From Mycobacterium sp. Aquia_216 (lineage in GTDB: Bacteria > Actinomycetota > Actinomycetes > Mycobacteriales > Mycobacteriaceae), in assembly GCF_026723865.1 (NCBI RefSeq), contig NZ_CP113529.1:868001-932000 (forward strand): 64,000 bases of DNA. Direction: 5' to 3'. This document shows positions 37,831 through 45,855 of this stretch, in pieces. The notes beneath the pieces were generated by a model. That model did no database searches and was not told where the DNA came from. It was given only the letters and a program-made list of their open reading frames with translations. The position numbers and the translations under genes were made by a program. How positions within the stretch are numbered: position 1 is the first letter of the stretch; every line of letters starts with the position of its first letter.

Positions 37831-38412
37831 ATGATCAAGCCCAACAACACCAACACCGAGTTCGAACTCGGCGGGATCAATCACGTTGCCCTGGTCTGCT
37901 CCGACATGGCTCGCACCGTGGACTTCTACACCAACATCCTCGGCATGCCATTGGTCAAGTCGCTCGATCTGCCCGGTGGGGCAGGGCAGCATTTCTTCTT
38001 CGATGCCGGCGACGGCGACTGTGTCGCGTTCTTCTGGTTCGCCGACGCACCCGACCGGGTGCCGGGCGTCTCGTCGCCAGGCGCCATCCCGGGTATCGGG
38101 GACATCACCAGCGCGGTCAGCACGATGAACCATCTCGCCTTCCACGTCCCGGCCGAGAAGTTCGACGCCTACCGGCAACAGCTCAAGGACAAGGGCGTAC
38201 GAGTCGGACCGATACTCAACCACGACGAGAGCGCGATGCAGGTTTCCGCCACGGTGCACCCCGGTGTCTACGTGCGCTCGTTCTATTTTCAGGACCCCGA
38301 CGGGGTCACACTTGAATTCGCCTGCTGGGTAAAAGAATTCGGTGAAGGTGACGCCCAGACGGTTCCCAAGACGGCGGCCGACCGGCGTCCCCGGGAGCAC
38401 GCCGTAACCTAG
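37831..38412 (+). CDS. Glyoxalase/bleomycin-resistance-family dioxygenase (Rv0274-like)
   Basis: 193 residues from the ATG at 37831, the length of Rv0274; an open frame upstream to 37609 is not coding. VOC-fold halves: INHVALVCSDMARTVDFYTNILGMPLVKS and NHLAFHVPAEKFDAYRQQLKDKGV, ending YFQDPDGVTLEFACW. Metal ligands by family position are His (INHVAL), His (NHLAFHV) and Glu (TLEFA). Likely a metal-dependent lyase, isomerase or dioxygenase; the substrate is unknown. It is controlled by the divergent TetR. Confidence 0.88.
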   Translation: MIKPNNTNTEFELGGINHVALVCSDMARTVDFYTNILGMPLVKSLDLPGGAGQHFFFDAGDGDCVAFFWFADAPDRVPGVSSPGAIPGIGDITSAVSTMNHLAFHVPAEKFDAYRQQLKDKGVRVGPILNHDESAMQVSATVHPGVYVRSFYFQDPDGVTLEFACWVKEFGEGDAQTVPKTAADRRPREHAVT

Positions 38413-38446
38413 TCGGCGAAACCGTGGCCGATCCGGGGGAGTCGTG

Positions 38447-38995
38447 ATGACCGACGGCATTTTGACCGATGAGCAGATCGAGGCGCTGACACCCGAGCAG
38501 CGGCGTGACCTGATCACGCGACTGGAGGCTCCTCTGCACGAGGTGATCGACCCGATGCTGCTCGCGCGGATACGGCGCATCCGGCTGGGCCTGATGGTCG
38601 GCGGCTCGATCGCGATGATTCCCTGGCTGATCTATCTCTCCCTGACGCTGCCGGACAACTACGTCGCGCACAACTGGCCCGCGACCTGGATCGGCTTCGA
38701 CATCCTGTTGGCCAGCTTCATGGTGGCGACAGCGGCTTTCGGTTACTTTCGCCGCCAGGTGCTGATGTTTGCGGCGTTCACCGCCGGCGTGCTGCTGATC
38801 TGCGACGCGTGGTTCGACCTGATGACCGCTGGGCCCAACGATGTCTGGTTGTCGGTGGTCACGGCGCTGGGCATCGAGGTGCCGCTGGCGATTTTCATGA
38901 TCACGGGAGCGCATCGCATTTTGCGACTCACCATGATGCGCTTGTGGCTCCTGGATCCGAAGATGCGGCTTTGGCAGCTCCCGTTGTTCCCGTGA
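38447..38995 (+). CDS. Small four-helix membrane protein
   Basis: 182 residues from the ATG at 38447, with gggggag at 38435-38441 giving suitable spacing; a GTG three bases earlier is possible. A helical cytoplasmic start (LTDEQIEALTPEQRRDLITRLE) precedes four membrane segments at about 47-68, 82-102, 105-125 and 135-155. No known domain is recognised. The last 68 bp overlap the 3' end of the convergent TetR gene. I do not recall it at this place in M. tuberculosis. Confidence 0.75.
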   Translation: MTDGILTDEQIEALTPEQRRDLITRLEAPLHEVIDPMLLARIRRIRLGLMVGGSIAMIPWLIYLSLTLPDNYVAHNWPATWIGFDILLASFMVATAAFGYFRRQVLMFAAFTAGVLLICDAWFDLMTAGPNDVWLSVVTALGIEVPLAIFMITGAHRILRLTMMRLWLLDPKMRLWQLPLFP

Positions 38996-39620
38996 CGCCG
39001 TACAGCCGCGGATGAGCGAGTTCGTCGAGCAGTGTCGCCAGCTGATCGACGAGTTGCTGGGGCTCTAGGTTTATCTCGCCGGCCAGCCAAGCGCTGATCA
39101 TCTGTCCGACGCCGCCCACCGCGAAGTGCGCACCCGCTTTCATTGCGTTGTTGGCCGGCATCCGCAGCGCATCGCCGGCATGCTGGCCCAGCAGCATCGC
39201 GAACAGTGCGGTGGATTCGGCGCGTTTGCGCACGATCACGGCATCGGCGAGCTGGGTGCTGAAAAGCAGTCGTCCGACGCGGGGGTCACTGACGATCGTC
39301 CGCACGATGTTGGCCATCCCGGCGCGGGCCTGTTCGTGCGTCGGCACCGCCGCCACGGCGGCCGACGTGGTGGCGGCCAGGTCGGCAACCACCGAGTCGA
39401 AGACCGCGCCCACGAATCCGTCTCTGTCGCTGAAACTTTCGTAGAAATAGCGAGGGGTTAAGCCGGCTCGGCCGCAGACCGCCCGGACCGTCAACGCCGA
39501 GGTGTCCTGTTGGGCGCCCAGCAGGTCCAGGCCCGCGGTCAGCAGCCGCCCGCGCCTATCGGCCAGTCGGCGGCCGGCGTCGACGCCGCGGTAGGGCCGC
39601 TCGCTGGGGGTTTGCACCAT
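38928..39620 (-). CDS. TetR-family regulator (Rv0275c-like)
   Basis: 230 residues from the ATG at 39620; ATGs at 39629 and 39656 also lie in frame and none has a clear ribosome site. Helix-turn-helix: ALTVRAVCGRAGLTPRYFYESFSDRDGFV. The C-terminal half is a helical ligand domain. Its 3' end overlaps the convergent membrane-protein gene. It is divergent from the Rv0276-like oxygenase, which it may control. Confidence 0.85.
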   Translation of the reverse strand: MVQTPSERPYRGVDAGRRLADRRGRLLTAGLDLLGAQQDTSALTVRAVCGRAGLTPRYFYESFSDRDGFVGAVFDSVVADLAATTSAAVAAVPTHEQARAGMANIVRTIVSDPRVGRLLFSTQLADAVIVRKRAESTALFAMLLGQHAGDALRMPANNAMKAGAHFAVGGVGQMISAWLAGEINLEPQQLVDQLATLLDELAHPRLYGVTGTTGAAKAASSDPGATSASW

Positions 39621-39712
39621 GAACACCATCTTGACACCGCCGCACTGCCCCGACAATATCAGGAAACAGGCGTTGTCACATTTGGCGAATGAGCGGCGGA
39701 GAGGGTTTCCCG

Positions 39713-40621
39713 ATGGCGATTCACGAAACGGTTCACCGGCCTGTCCCGCATGTCGAGCGGCCGGTCTCGGACCCGCCCCGTCCGTGGCGGGCCCGGCGCG
39801 GACGCGGCTTGGGGGTCGACGAAGGCCTGATGGGTGTGGCGCTGTTGGCCGGTCCGGCCAACGTGATCATGCAGCTGGCGCTTCCCGGCGTGGGCTATGG
39901 AGTGATGGAGAGTCGCGTCGAAAGCGGCCGGGTCGACTTGCACCCGATCAAACGGGCGCGTACCACCTTTACCTACCTGGCGGTGGCCACCGCGGGCAGC
40001 GATGCGCAGAAGGACGCTTTCCGGCGCGCGGTGAACAAGGCGCACGCACAGGTCTACTCCACCGCCGAAAGTCCGGTTCAATACCACGCTTTCGACGTCG
40101 ATCTGCAGCTCTGGGTCGGCGCGTGTTTGTACAAGGGCGGGGTCGACATCTACCGGATCTTCAACGGGGAGCTGGATGACGAAGACGCCGAACGCAATTA
40201 CCGCGAGGGCATGACGCTTGCCACCACGTTGCAGGTGCCGCCGGCAATGTGGCCGGCAGACCGGGTGGCCTTCGACCAGTACTGGCAGGAGTCGCTGAGC
40301 AAGATGCACATCGACGACGCCGTCCGGGACTACCTGTATCCGATCGCCGCGGGCCGGGTGCGCGGGGTGACGTTGCCGCGCCGGCTGCAGGCCAGGCTGG
40401 ACAGCGTCAATTTGCTGATCACTACCGGGTTTCTGCCGCAACGGTTTCGCGACGAGATGCGATTGCCTTGGGACGCCAACAAACAGCGTCGGTTCGACCG
40501 GCTGATGGCGGTGCTGCGGACCGTGAACCGGCTGTTGCCGCGCTTCATTCGGCAGTTCCCGTTCAACATCCTGCTCTGGGATGTGGACCGCCGAATCAGG
40601 ACGGGACGCCCGCTGATCTAG
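39713..40621 (+). CDS. MpaB-family (DUF2236) oxygenase-like protein (Rv0276-like)
   Basis: 302 residues from the ATG at 39713, preceded by ggagaggg. The DUF2236/MpaB pattern is seen in LLAGPANVIMQLALPGVGYGV, RTFTYLAV-like RARTTFTYLAVATAG, and HAFDVDLQLWVGACLYKG, with the conserved His and Arg residues that bind haem b in latex-clearing protein relatives. It is soluble by eye. Substrate unknown. Rv0277c to Rv0279c, which I recall next in M. tuberculosis, are absent; PPE3 follows directly. Confidence 0.82.
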   Translation: MAIHETVHRPVPHVERPVSDPPRPWRARRGRGLGVDEGLMGVALLAGPANVIMQLALPGVGYGVMESRVESGRVDLHPIKRARTTFTYLAVATAGSDAQKDAFRRAVNKAHAQVYSTAESPVQYHAFDVDLQLWVGACLYKGGVDIYRIFNGELDDEDAERNYREGMTLATTLQVPPAMWPADRVAFDQYWQESLSKMHIDDAVRDYLYPIAAGRVRGVTLPRRLQARLDSVNLLITTGFLPQRFRDEMRLPWDANKQRRFDRLMAVLRTVNRLLPRFIRQFPFNILLWDVDRRIRTGRPLI

Positions 40622-40651
40622 CGTGCCGCACGGCGGACCCATGATCCGCAT

Positions 40652-40672
40652 TGATAACGACAATCATTTTCA
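40652..40672. promoter_or_regulatory. Zur-like box upstream of PPE3
   Basis: A 21-bp site reading tgataacgac then aatcattttca. It matches its own complement at 14 of 21 positions and is identical to the eccA3 site (43775-43795) at 18 of 21. Zur control of Rv0280 and of ESX-3 is established for M. tuberculosis, which supports the call. Confidence 0.75.
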
Positions 40673-40718
40673 GTAAGCTCTCGGCAATCCTTTAGCCTTC
40701 CCAGCCCAGGAGTTGCCG

Positions 40719-40778
40719 GTGACGACGTTGTCTGCCGCGGTCATTCCGTTCAGTCTCGGCGGGGGTGTCCGACGGTGA
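40719..40778 (+). CDS. Possible 19-codon leader ORF before PPE3
   Basis: GTG at 40719 follows caggag at 40707-40712 with six bases of spacing. The ORF reads VTTLSAAVIPFSLGGGVRR and ends in a TGA that overlaps the PPE3 GTG (GTGA). This spacing and overlap look like translational coupling. It does not look like a PE protein. It could be a leader peptide or chance. Confidence 0.35.
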   Translation: MTTLSAAVIPFSLGGGVRR

Positions 40779-42349
40779 CCGCACCGATTTGGATGGCGTC
40801 GCCACCGGAAGTGCACTCGACCTTGCTGAGCAGCGGTCCGGGGCCGGCGTCTCTGTTTGTCGCCGCGGCGGCGTGGAGTTCGATGAGTGCCGAATATGCC
40901 TCGGCGGCAGCGGAACTCAGCGGAGTGCTGGCGTCGGCTCGGGCCGCCGCATGGCAGGGGCCGAGCGCCGACTCCTACGTGGCGGCGCATGCCCCGTATC
41001 TGGAGTGGTTGGCGCAGGCCAGCGCGCACAGTGCCGCGGCGGCCGCACAGCATGAGACGGCGGGCACGGCCTACACCGCGGCGCTGGCGGCCATGCCGAC
41101 CCTGCCGGAGCTGGCCACCAACCATGTCGTCCATGGGGCCTTGGTGGCGACGAATTTCTTTGGCATCAACATGATTCCGATCGCGGCCAACGAGGCCGAC
41201 TACGCGCGCATGTGGGTTCAGGCCGCCGGCACGATGGCGACGTACGAAGCCGTTTCCGCGGCGGCGGCGGCGGTCACACCGCAGTCCGGCCCGGCGCCGC
41301 AGATCCTGAAACCCGAAGCTTCGATCGCGCCCGACCACGAAGAAGAGGACGACGACCACCACGGCCATGAACACGGGTTCGACAGCCCGCTCAACCGGTT
41401 CCTCGCCCAGATCCTGCGGCTTTTTGGACTCGATTGGGATCCTGTCGAGGCGACTCTCAACGGAGTGGCCTTCGACGACTACACGAACCCGGGCGAATTG
41501 CTCTGGTGGGTGGTTCGGGCCCTCGAACTTTTTCAGGATTTCCAGCGGTTTGGCGCCTTGTTGCGGGAAAACCCGGCGGCGGCCTTCGAGTTCATCACCG
41601 GCCTTGTGCTGCTCGACTGGCCCACCCACCTGGCCCAGCTCGCCAGTTGGCTGCCAACCCAGCCGCAGTTGCTGTTGGTGCCGATGCTGGTCGCGATCGC
41701 CCCGTTCGGCGCGGTGGGCGGTTTCGCGGGTCTCGCCGGGGTGCCGCACGACCCGGCACCCGCAGTGGCGCCGGCGCCACAACCCGCGGCCGCCAGCCTG
41801 CCGGCGGTGCTCGGGTCCACCCCCATCGCCGCTCCGGCCACTGCCCCCGCGTCGGCCCCGGCACCCGCGCCCACCCCCACGGTGAGCGCCGCGGCCAGTT
41901 CGGCGCCGCCGGCGCCGACGGCTCCCGCCGGACCAGGTTTTGCGCCGCCCTACTTCGTCGCGCCGCCCGGCATGGGGTTTGGCTCCAAAATGAGCGCTGC
42001 CGCTGCCGCGGGTGCGGAAAATAAGGCGCCGGAACCAGATCCGGCCGCAGCGCCGGCCGCGTCCGCGCGTGATGAAGTCCGGGTTCGCCGCCGGCGGGAG
42101 CGGCAGCACGGCCATGGCGACGAGTCCATGGACATGAACGTCGACGTCGACCCGGACTGGGGTGGGCCGGCGGCGACGGCGTCGGGCCGGGGCGCCGGGA
42201 ATCTCGGATTCGCCGGCACGGCCCGCAAGGAGACCGCGACCGCGGCGGGCCTGACCACCCTGGCCGGGGACGAATTCGGGGGCGGGCCCAGCATGCCGAT
42301 GATCCCGGGCACCTGGGACCTCGACGGCGGGCACGACCGCGACGGCTAG
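40775..42349 (+). CDS. PPE3: PPE-family protein, PPW subfamily (PPE3-like)
   Basis: 524 residues. The PPE domain (1-180) has PPE at 10-12 and the WxG-like turn AAWQGPSADSY. Residues 187-203 are a dense run of Asp, Glu and His. A Pro/Ala-rich linker (about 325-410) leads to the C-terminal module GRGAGNLGFAGTARKE and PMIPGTW (PxxPxxW), the PPW signature. It resembles Rv0280. It is probably exported by ESX-3 and is placed under a Zur-like box, so a role in zinc or iron acquisition is a reasonable inference. No partner PE gene lies directly upstream. Confidence 0.9.
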   Translation: MTAPIWMASPPEVHSTLLSSGPGPASLFVAAAAWSSMSAEYASAAAELSGVLASARAAAWQGPSADSYVAAHAPYLEWLAQASAHSAAAAAQHETAGTAYTAALAAMPTLPELATNHVVHGALVATNFFGINMIPIAANEADYARMWVQAAGTMATYEAVSAAAAAVTPQSGPAPQILKPEASIAPDHEEEDDDHHGHEHGFDSPLNRFLAQILRLFGLDWDPVEATLNGVAFDDYTNPGELLWWVVRALELFQDFQRFGALLRENPAAAFEFITGLVLLDWPTHLAQLASWLPTQPQLLLVPMLVAIAPFGAVGGFAGLAGVPHDPAPAVAPAPQPAAASLPAVLGSTPIAAPATAPASAPAPAPTPTVSAAASSAPPAPTAPAGPGFAPPYFVAPPGMGFGSKMSAAAAAGAENKAPEPDPAAAPAASARDEVRVRRRRERQHGHGDESMDMNVDVDPDWGGPAATASGRGAGNLGFAGTARKETATAAGLTTLAGDEFGGGPSMPMIPGTWDLDGGHDRDG

Positions 42350-42424
42350 CGGGGATGCCTTTGCTCAATACCCGTTGCCCCCAGGGGGAAAGGCGTGTCG
42401 GCGCGGCGGCGTAAGGTCGGTCGA

Positions 42425-43330
42425 GTGCGTAGCGATGGCGATACCTGGGACATCACGACGAGCGTCGGTTCGACCGCGTTATTCGTAGCGACCGCGCGGG
42501 CGTTGGAGGCGCAAAAGCCTGACCCGCTGGTCGTCGACCCGTATGCGGAGATCTTCTGCCGCGCGGTCGGTGGTTCGTCGGCCGACGTCCTCGACGGTAA
42601 GGAACCCGACCACCAGCTCAAGAGCGCCGACTTCGGTGACCACTTCGTCAACTTCCAGGCTGCTCGCACGAAGTACTTCGACGAGTACTTCCTGCGGGCC
42701 GCCGACGCCGGTGTGCGTCAGGTCGTCATCCTGGCGGCCGGGCTCGATTCGCGCGCTTACCGGCTGGACTGGCCCGCCGCGACGACGATCTTCGAGCTGG
42801 ACCGCCCGCAGGTCCTCGATTTCAAGCGTGAGGTGCTCACCGGCCACGGCGACCAACCGCGTGCGGAACGTCGCGAGATCGCGGTCGATCTGCGCGACGA
42901 TTGGCCACAGGCGTTGCGGGACAGTGGCTTCGATCCCGGCAAGCCGTCGGCGTGGATAGCCGAGGGCCTGCTGATCTATCTGCCGGCCGCCGCCCAGGAG
43001 CAGCTGTTCACCGGCATCGACGGCCTGGCCGGACACGGCAGCCACGTCGCCGTCGAGGACGGCGCACCGCTGCAGCCCGACGAGTTCGAGGCCGCCGTCG
43101 CCGAAGAGCGTGCGGCCGCGGCCCAGGGCGACAAGCGCGTGTTCTTCCAGCTGGTCTACAACGAGCAACATGCCCCGGCCACTGAATGGTTCGGCCAGCA
43201 TGGCTGGAACGCGGTCGGCACCCCCTTGGCCGATTACCTGCGCGAGGTCGGTCGTCCGGTCCCCGGACCGGAGACCGAAGCCGGGCCGATGATCGCCCGC
43301 AACACTCTGGTCAGCGCCGTCAGGGCCTGA
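42425..43330 (+). CDS. SAM-dependent methyltransferase, mycobacterial Rv0281 family
   Basis: 301 residues from the GTG at 42425 ([15 protein letters not shown]), which aligns with the Rv0281 N-terminus; the frame extends up to 42395. The family motifs are [29 protein letters not shown] (SAM-binding), [13 protein letters not shown], and AEGLLIYL. These are leucine-carboxyl or O-methyltransferase-like enzymes of unknown substrate, much expanded in mycobacteria. It is 75 bp downstream of PPE3 and is followed by a strong terminator, which isolates it from the ESX-3 operon. Confidence 0.9.
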   Translation: MRSDGDTWDITTSVGSTALFVATARALEAQKPDPLVVDPYAEIFCRAVGGSSADVLDGKEPDHQLKSADFGDHFVNFQAARTKYFDEYFLRAADAGVRQVVILAAGLDSRAYRLDWPAATTIFELDRPQVLDFKREVLTGHGDQPRAERREIAVDLRDDWPQALRDSGFDPGKPSAWIAEGLLIYLPAAAQEQLFTGIDGLAGHGSHVAVEDGAPLQPDEFEAAVAEERAAAAQGDKRVFFQLVYNEQHAPATEWFGQHGWNAVGTPLADYLREVGRPVPGPETEAGPMIARNTLVSAVRA

Positions 43331-43348
43331 CTCGCAGCGAGCCCAGCG

Positions 43349-43384
43349 CCCCGCCTAGGCCGCAGGCCTGGGCGGGGAACTTTT
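43349..43384 (+). terminator. Terminator after the Rv0281-like gene
   Basis: 13-bp arms (43349-43361 and 43365-43377) with one mismatch and a GCA loop, followed by aacttttc. It separates the PPE3-Rv0281 unit from the eccA3 promoter region. Confidence 0.8.
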
Positions 43385-43481
43385 CGGGTCGGGCAGCCGA
43401 CTATTAACTGCCTGCTCGCGGCGCCGCTCATTTGCCGTGGCGGCCGTTGCACCTCAACCCGATCGGTAAGGAGTCGCTGCT

Positions 43482-43799
43482 GTGACCGCGCCGGTTCGGA
43501 TGGCCCCAGCCCCGCGCCGGTGCGCGGCGATGAACGATCGGCACCGTGGCTTTCGCTATGTATGTGCTCATTCTGGGCCTGAAACCCCTATTGAATCCGG
43601 GCAAACCCCTGGGATTGGGACGAGCTCGTCCGTAACGTCGGGACGTGGGGCGGGGGCCCTGGTTTTCGCCGGAACGGTAGTCAAGGATTCGGCCGACGCG
43701 AGGGTTCGGCTCACGTGGGCGGGCGACGGGCCCTCGGCGTCGAAGGTGCTGGGTAGCGGAGATCGAGATCTGTTTGCTAATGAAAATCATTTTCACTAA
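43482..43799 (+). pseudogene. Collapsed PPE gene: start and PPW tail with the middle lost
   Basis: A GTG at 43482, after taaggag, reads TAPVRMAPAP, close to the universal PPE start TAPIWMAxPP. In the same frame, 43641-43763 reads GRGAGALVFAGTVVKDS then AGDGPSASKVLG, which lines up with the PPW tail of PPE3 (GRGAGNLGFAGTARKE, AGDEFGGGPSMPMIPG). Nearly all of the PPE domain and the linker are missing, the GFxGT Gly is lost, and no PxxPxxW remains. The ORF then reads on into the Zur-like box. It is best read as a remnant of a PPE gene between Rv0281 and eccA3. Confidence 0.68.
43775..43795. promoter_or_regulatory. Zur-like box upstream of eccA3 (ESX-3)
   Basis: 21-bp site, tgctaatgaa then aatcattttca, with gaaaat-c-attttc symmetry in the centre. 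18 of 21 bases equal the PPE3 box, and the likeness continues downstream into taagct. Zinc control of ESX-3 by Zur is known in mycobacteria. Confidence 0.85.
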
Positions 43800-43931
43800 G
43801 CTTTGCCGCCTAGGGAAGTGCGGCCAACACCACAACTGGAGAGGTGGACCGGCAATCGCACAGAATGCTGAGGTCAGAGGCCCTGTCGGGGGTCGGCGGC
43901 TATTCAGCCGGACGGGCCCCGGCGCCTCGAC

Positions 43932-43971
43932 AGTTAGCTTATGCAATGCTAACTTCAGCAAATTAAGTTAG
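43932..43971. promoter_or_regulatory. Two overlapping IdeR-like boxes upstream of eccA3
   Basis: First box: agttagc (43932-43938) and gctaact (43948-43954); its 19-bp core at 43934-43952 matches the IdeR consensus TTAGGTTAGGCTAACCTAA at 14 positions. Second repeat: ctaactt (43949-43955) and aagttag (43965-43971), sharing bases with the first. IdeR-Fe repression of ESX-3 is established in M. tuberculosis. Confidence 0.75.
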
Positions 43972-43985
43972 GGGAGACTATCTTC

Positions 43986-44015
43986 ATGGAAAATGGTGGC
44001 CGTGGAACTCGCTGA
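43986..44015 (+). CDS. Possible 9-codon leader ORF overlapping the eccA3 start
   Basis: The best ribosome site here, ggggag at 43971-43976, is nine bases from an ATG at 43986 that opens MENGGRGTR and stops at 44013-44015, out of frame with eccA3. The eccA3 ATG at 43993 is 16 bases from that site. It may be a leader peptide tuning eccA3, or an accident. Confidence 0.35.
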   Translation: MENGGRGTR

Positions 44016-45855
44016 TAGTGGTGCGCTCGCAGTTCAGCCGGGCACCTCTCGGCTGGACAACAGGGTCGATGGCGACGTCGTCAGCCGGTTTGCTACCTGC
44101 TGCCGGGCACTGGGCATCGCGGTCTACCAACGTCAGCGCCCGGCCGATCTCGTCGCCGCCCGCTCGGGCTTCACGGCGCTGACTCGCGTCGCCAATGACC
44201 AGTGCGATGCGTGGACCGGGTTGGCGGCCGCCGGCGACGCGTCCTTCCGGGTGCTTGAAGCGGTCTCGCGCACCGCGGCCACGTGGGGAGTGTTGCAGCG
44301 GCAGGTCGACTTGGCGCCCGGCGCCTTGGGCTTCCGCTATGACAGCGGACTGTATCTGCAGTTTCGCGCGGCCAACCCGGACGAGTTCCAGCTCGCCTTC
44401 GCGGCGGCGCTGGCAACGGCCGGGCGGTTTGCCGACGCGGATGAGATCGTTACCGGGCTCAGCGCCCGCCGACCGAGCTGGCGTGAGGCGCGGTGGATCT
44501 CCGTCGTCATCAACTATCGCGCCGAGCGGTGGTCGGACGTCGTCAAGCTGCTGACTCCGATCGTCAACGACTCCGATCTGGACGAGGCGTACGCACACGC
44601 GGCCAAGATCGCCCTGGGTACCGCGCTGGCGCGGCTGGGCATGTTCGCCCCCGCGCTGTCCTACCTCGAGGAACCCGAAGGCCCGGTCCAGGTGGCCGCC
44701 GTCGATGGGGCGCTGGCCAAGGCGCTCGTCCTGCGCGTACATGTCGACGAAGAGTCGGCGGTCGAAGTCCTGCAGGACTTGTACGCGGCGCACCCCGAGA
44801 ACGAACAGGTCGAACAGGCCCTGACTGACCCGAGTTTCGGGATTGTGACCACCAATGCGGCCCGCATCGAGGCCCGCACCGATCCGTGGGATCCGGAAAC
44901 CGAACCCAGCGCGGAGGACTTCGTCGACCCCGCCGCCCATGAACGTAAGGCCGTGCTGCTGCACGAGGCCGAACGCCAGCTCACCGAGTTCATCGGCCTC
45001 GAGGAGGTGAAGAATCAGGTGTCGCGGCTGAAGAGTTCGGTCGCGATGGAGCTCGTCCGCAAGCAGCGCGGGCTCCAGGTTGCGCAACGCGCCCATCACC
45101 TGGTCTTCGCCGGCCCGCCCGGGACCGGTAAGACGACCATCGCGCGTGTGGTCGCCAAGATCTACTGCGGCCTCGGCCTATTGAAGCGGGAGAACATCCG
45201 AGAGGTGCACCGCGCCGACCTCATCGGGCAGCACATCGGCGAGACGGAAGCCAAGACCAACGCGATCATCGACAGCGCACTGGACGGCGTGCTGTTCCTT
45301 GACGAGGCCTACGCCTTGGTGGCCACCGGCGCCAAGAACGACTTCGGGCTGGTGGCCATCGACACCTTGCTGGCCCGGATGGAAAACGATCGCGACCGGC
45401 TGGTGGTGATCATCGCCGGCTATCGGGCGGATCTGGACAAGTTCCTGGACACCAACGAGGGTTTGCGGTCGCGCTTCACCCGCAACATCACCTTCCCGTC
45501 CTACTCCTCCCATGAGTTGGTGGAGATCGCGCACACGATGGCCGAACAGCGCGACAGCATCTTCGAGAAGGCCGCGCTCGACCACATGGAGGCTCTGTTC
45601 GCGAAACTGGCGACGGCCACCACGCCCGACTCCAACGGGATCGAGCGGCGCAACCTCGACATCGCGGGTAACGGCCGGTTCGTCCGTAACATCGTCGAAC
45701 GCTCCGAGGAAGAACGCGAATTCCGGTTGGACCATTCAGAACAGGCCGGAACCGGTGCGTTCACCGATGAGGAGTTGATGACGATCACCGATCGAGACGT
45801 CAGTAATTCGGTGGAGCCGCTGCTGCGCGGCCTCGGACTCTCGGTGCCCGCATGA
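43993..45855 (+). CDS. eccA3: ESX-3 AAA+ ATPase EccA3
   Basis: 620 residues (Rv0282 has 631). The N-terminal half is helical and TPR-like. The C-terminal CbxX/CfqX AAA+ domain has Walker A GPPGTGKT (about residue 374), Walker B VLFLDEAY (about 435), and the arginine-finger region GLRSRFTRNI. This cytosolic ATPase acts on EspG-bound substrates of the type VII system. First gene of the ESX-3 operon, under Zur- and IdeR-like boxes. Start at ATG 43993, although its ribosome site is weak. It overlaps eccB3 by ATGA. Confidence 0.95.
   Translation: MVAVELADSGALAVQPGTSRLDNRVDGDVVSRFATCCRALGIAVYQRQRPADLVAARSGFTALTRVANDQCDAWTGLAAAGDASFRVLEAVSRTAATWGVLQRQVDLAPGALGFRYDSGLYLQFRAANPDEFQLAFAAALATAGRFADADEIVTGLSARRPSWREARWISVVINYRAERWSDVVKLLTPIVNDSDLDEAYAHAAKIALGTALARLGMFAPALSYLEEPEGPVQVAAVDGALAKALVLRVHVDEESAVEVLQDLYAAHPENEQVEQALTDPSFGIVTTNAARIEARTDPWDPETEPSAEDFVDPAAHERKAVLLHEAERQLTEFIGLEEVKNQVSRLKSSVAMELVRKQRGLQVAQRAHHLVFAGPPGTGKTTIARVVAKIYCGLGLLKRENIREVHRADLIGQHIGETEAKTNAIIDSALDGVLFLDEAYALVATGAKNDFGLVAIDTLLARMENDRDRLVVIIAGYRADLDKFLDTNEGLRSRFTRNITFPSYSSHELVEIAHTMAEQRDSIFEKAALDHMEALFAKLATATTPDSNGIERRNLDIAGNGRFVRNIVERSEEEREFRLDHSEQAGTGAFTDEELMTITDRDVSNSVEPLLRGLGLSVPA

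Noticed and set aside
40719..40778. Considered as a PE gene partner of PPE3
   Set aside because: Only 19 codons, with no PE motif or helix pattern; kept only as a possible leader ORF.
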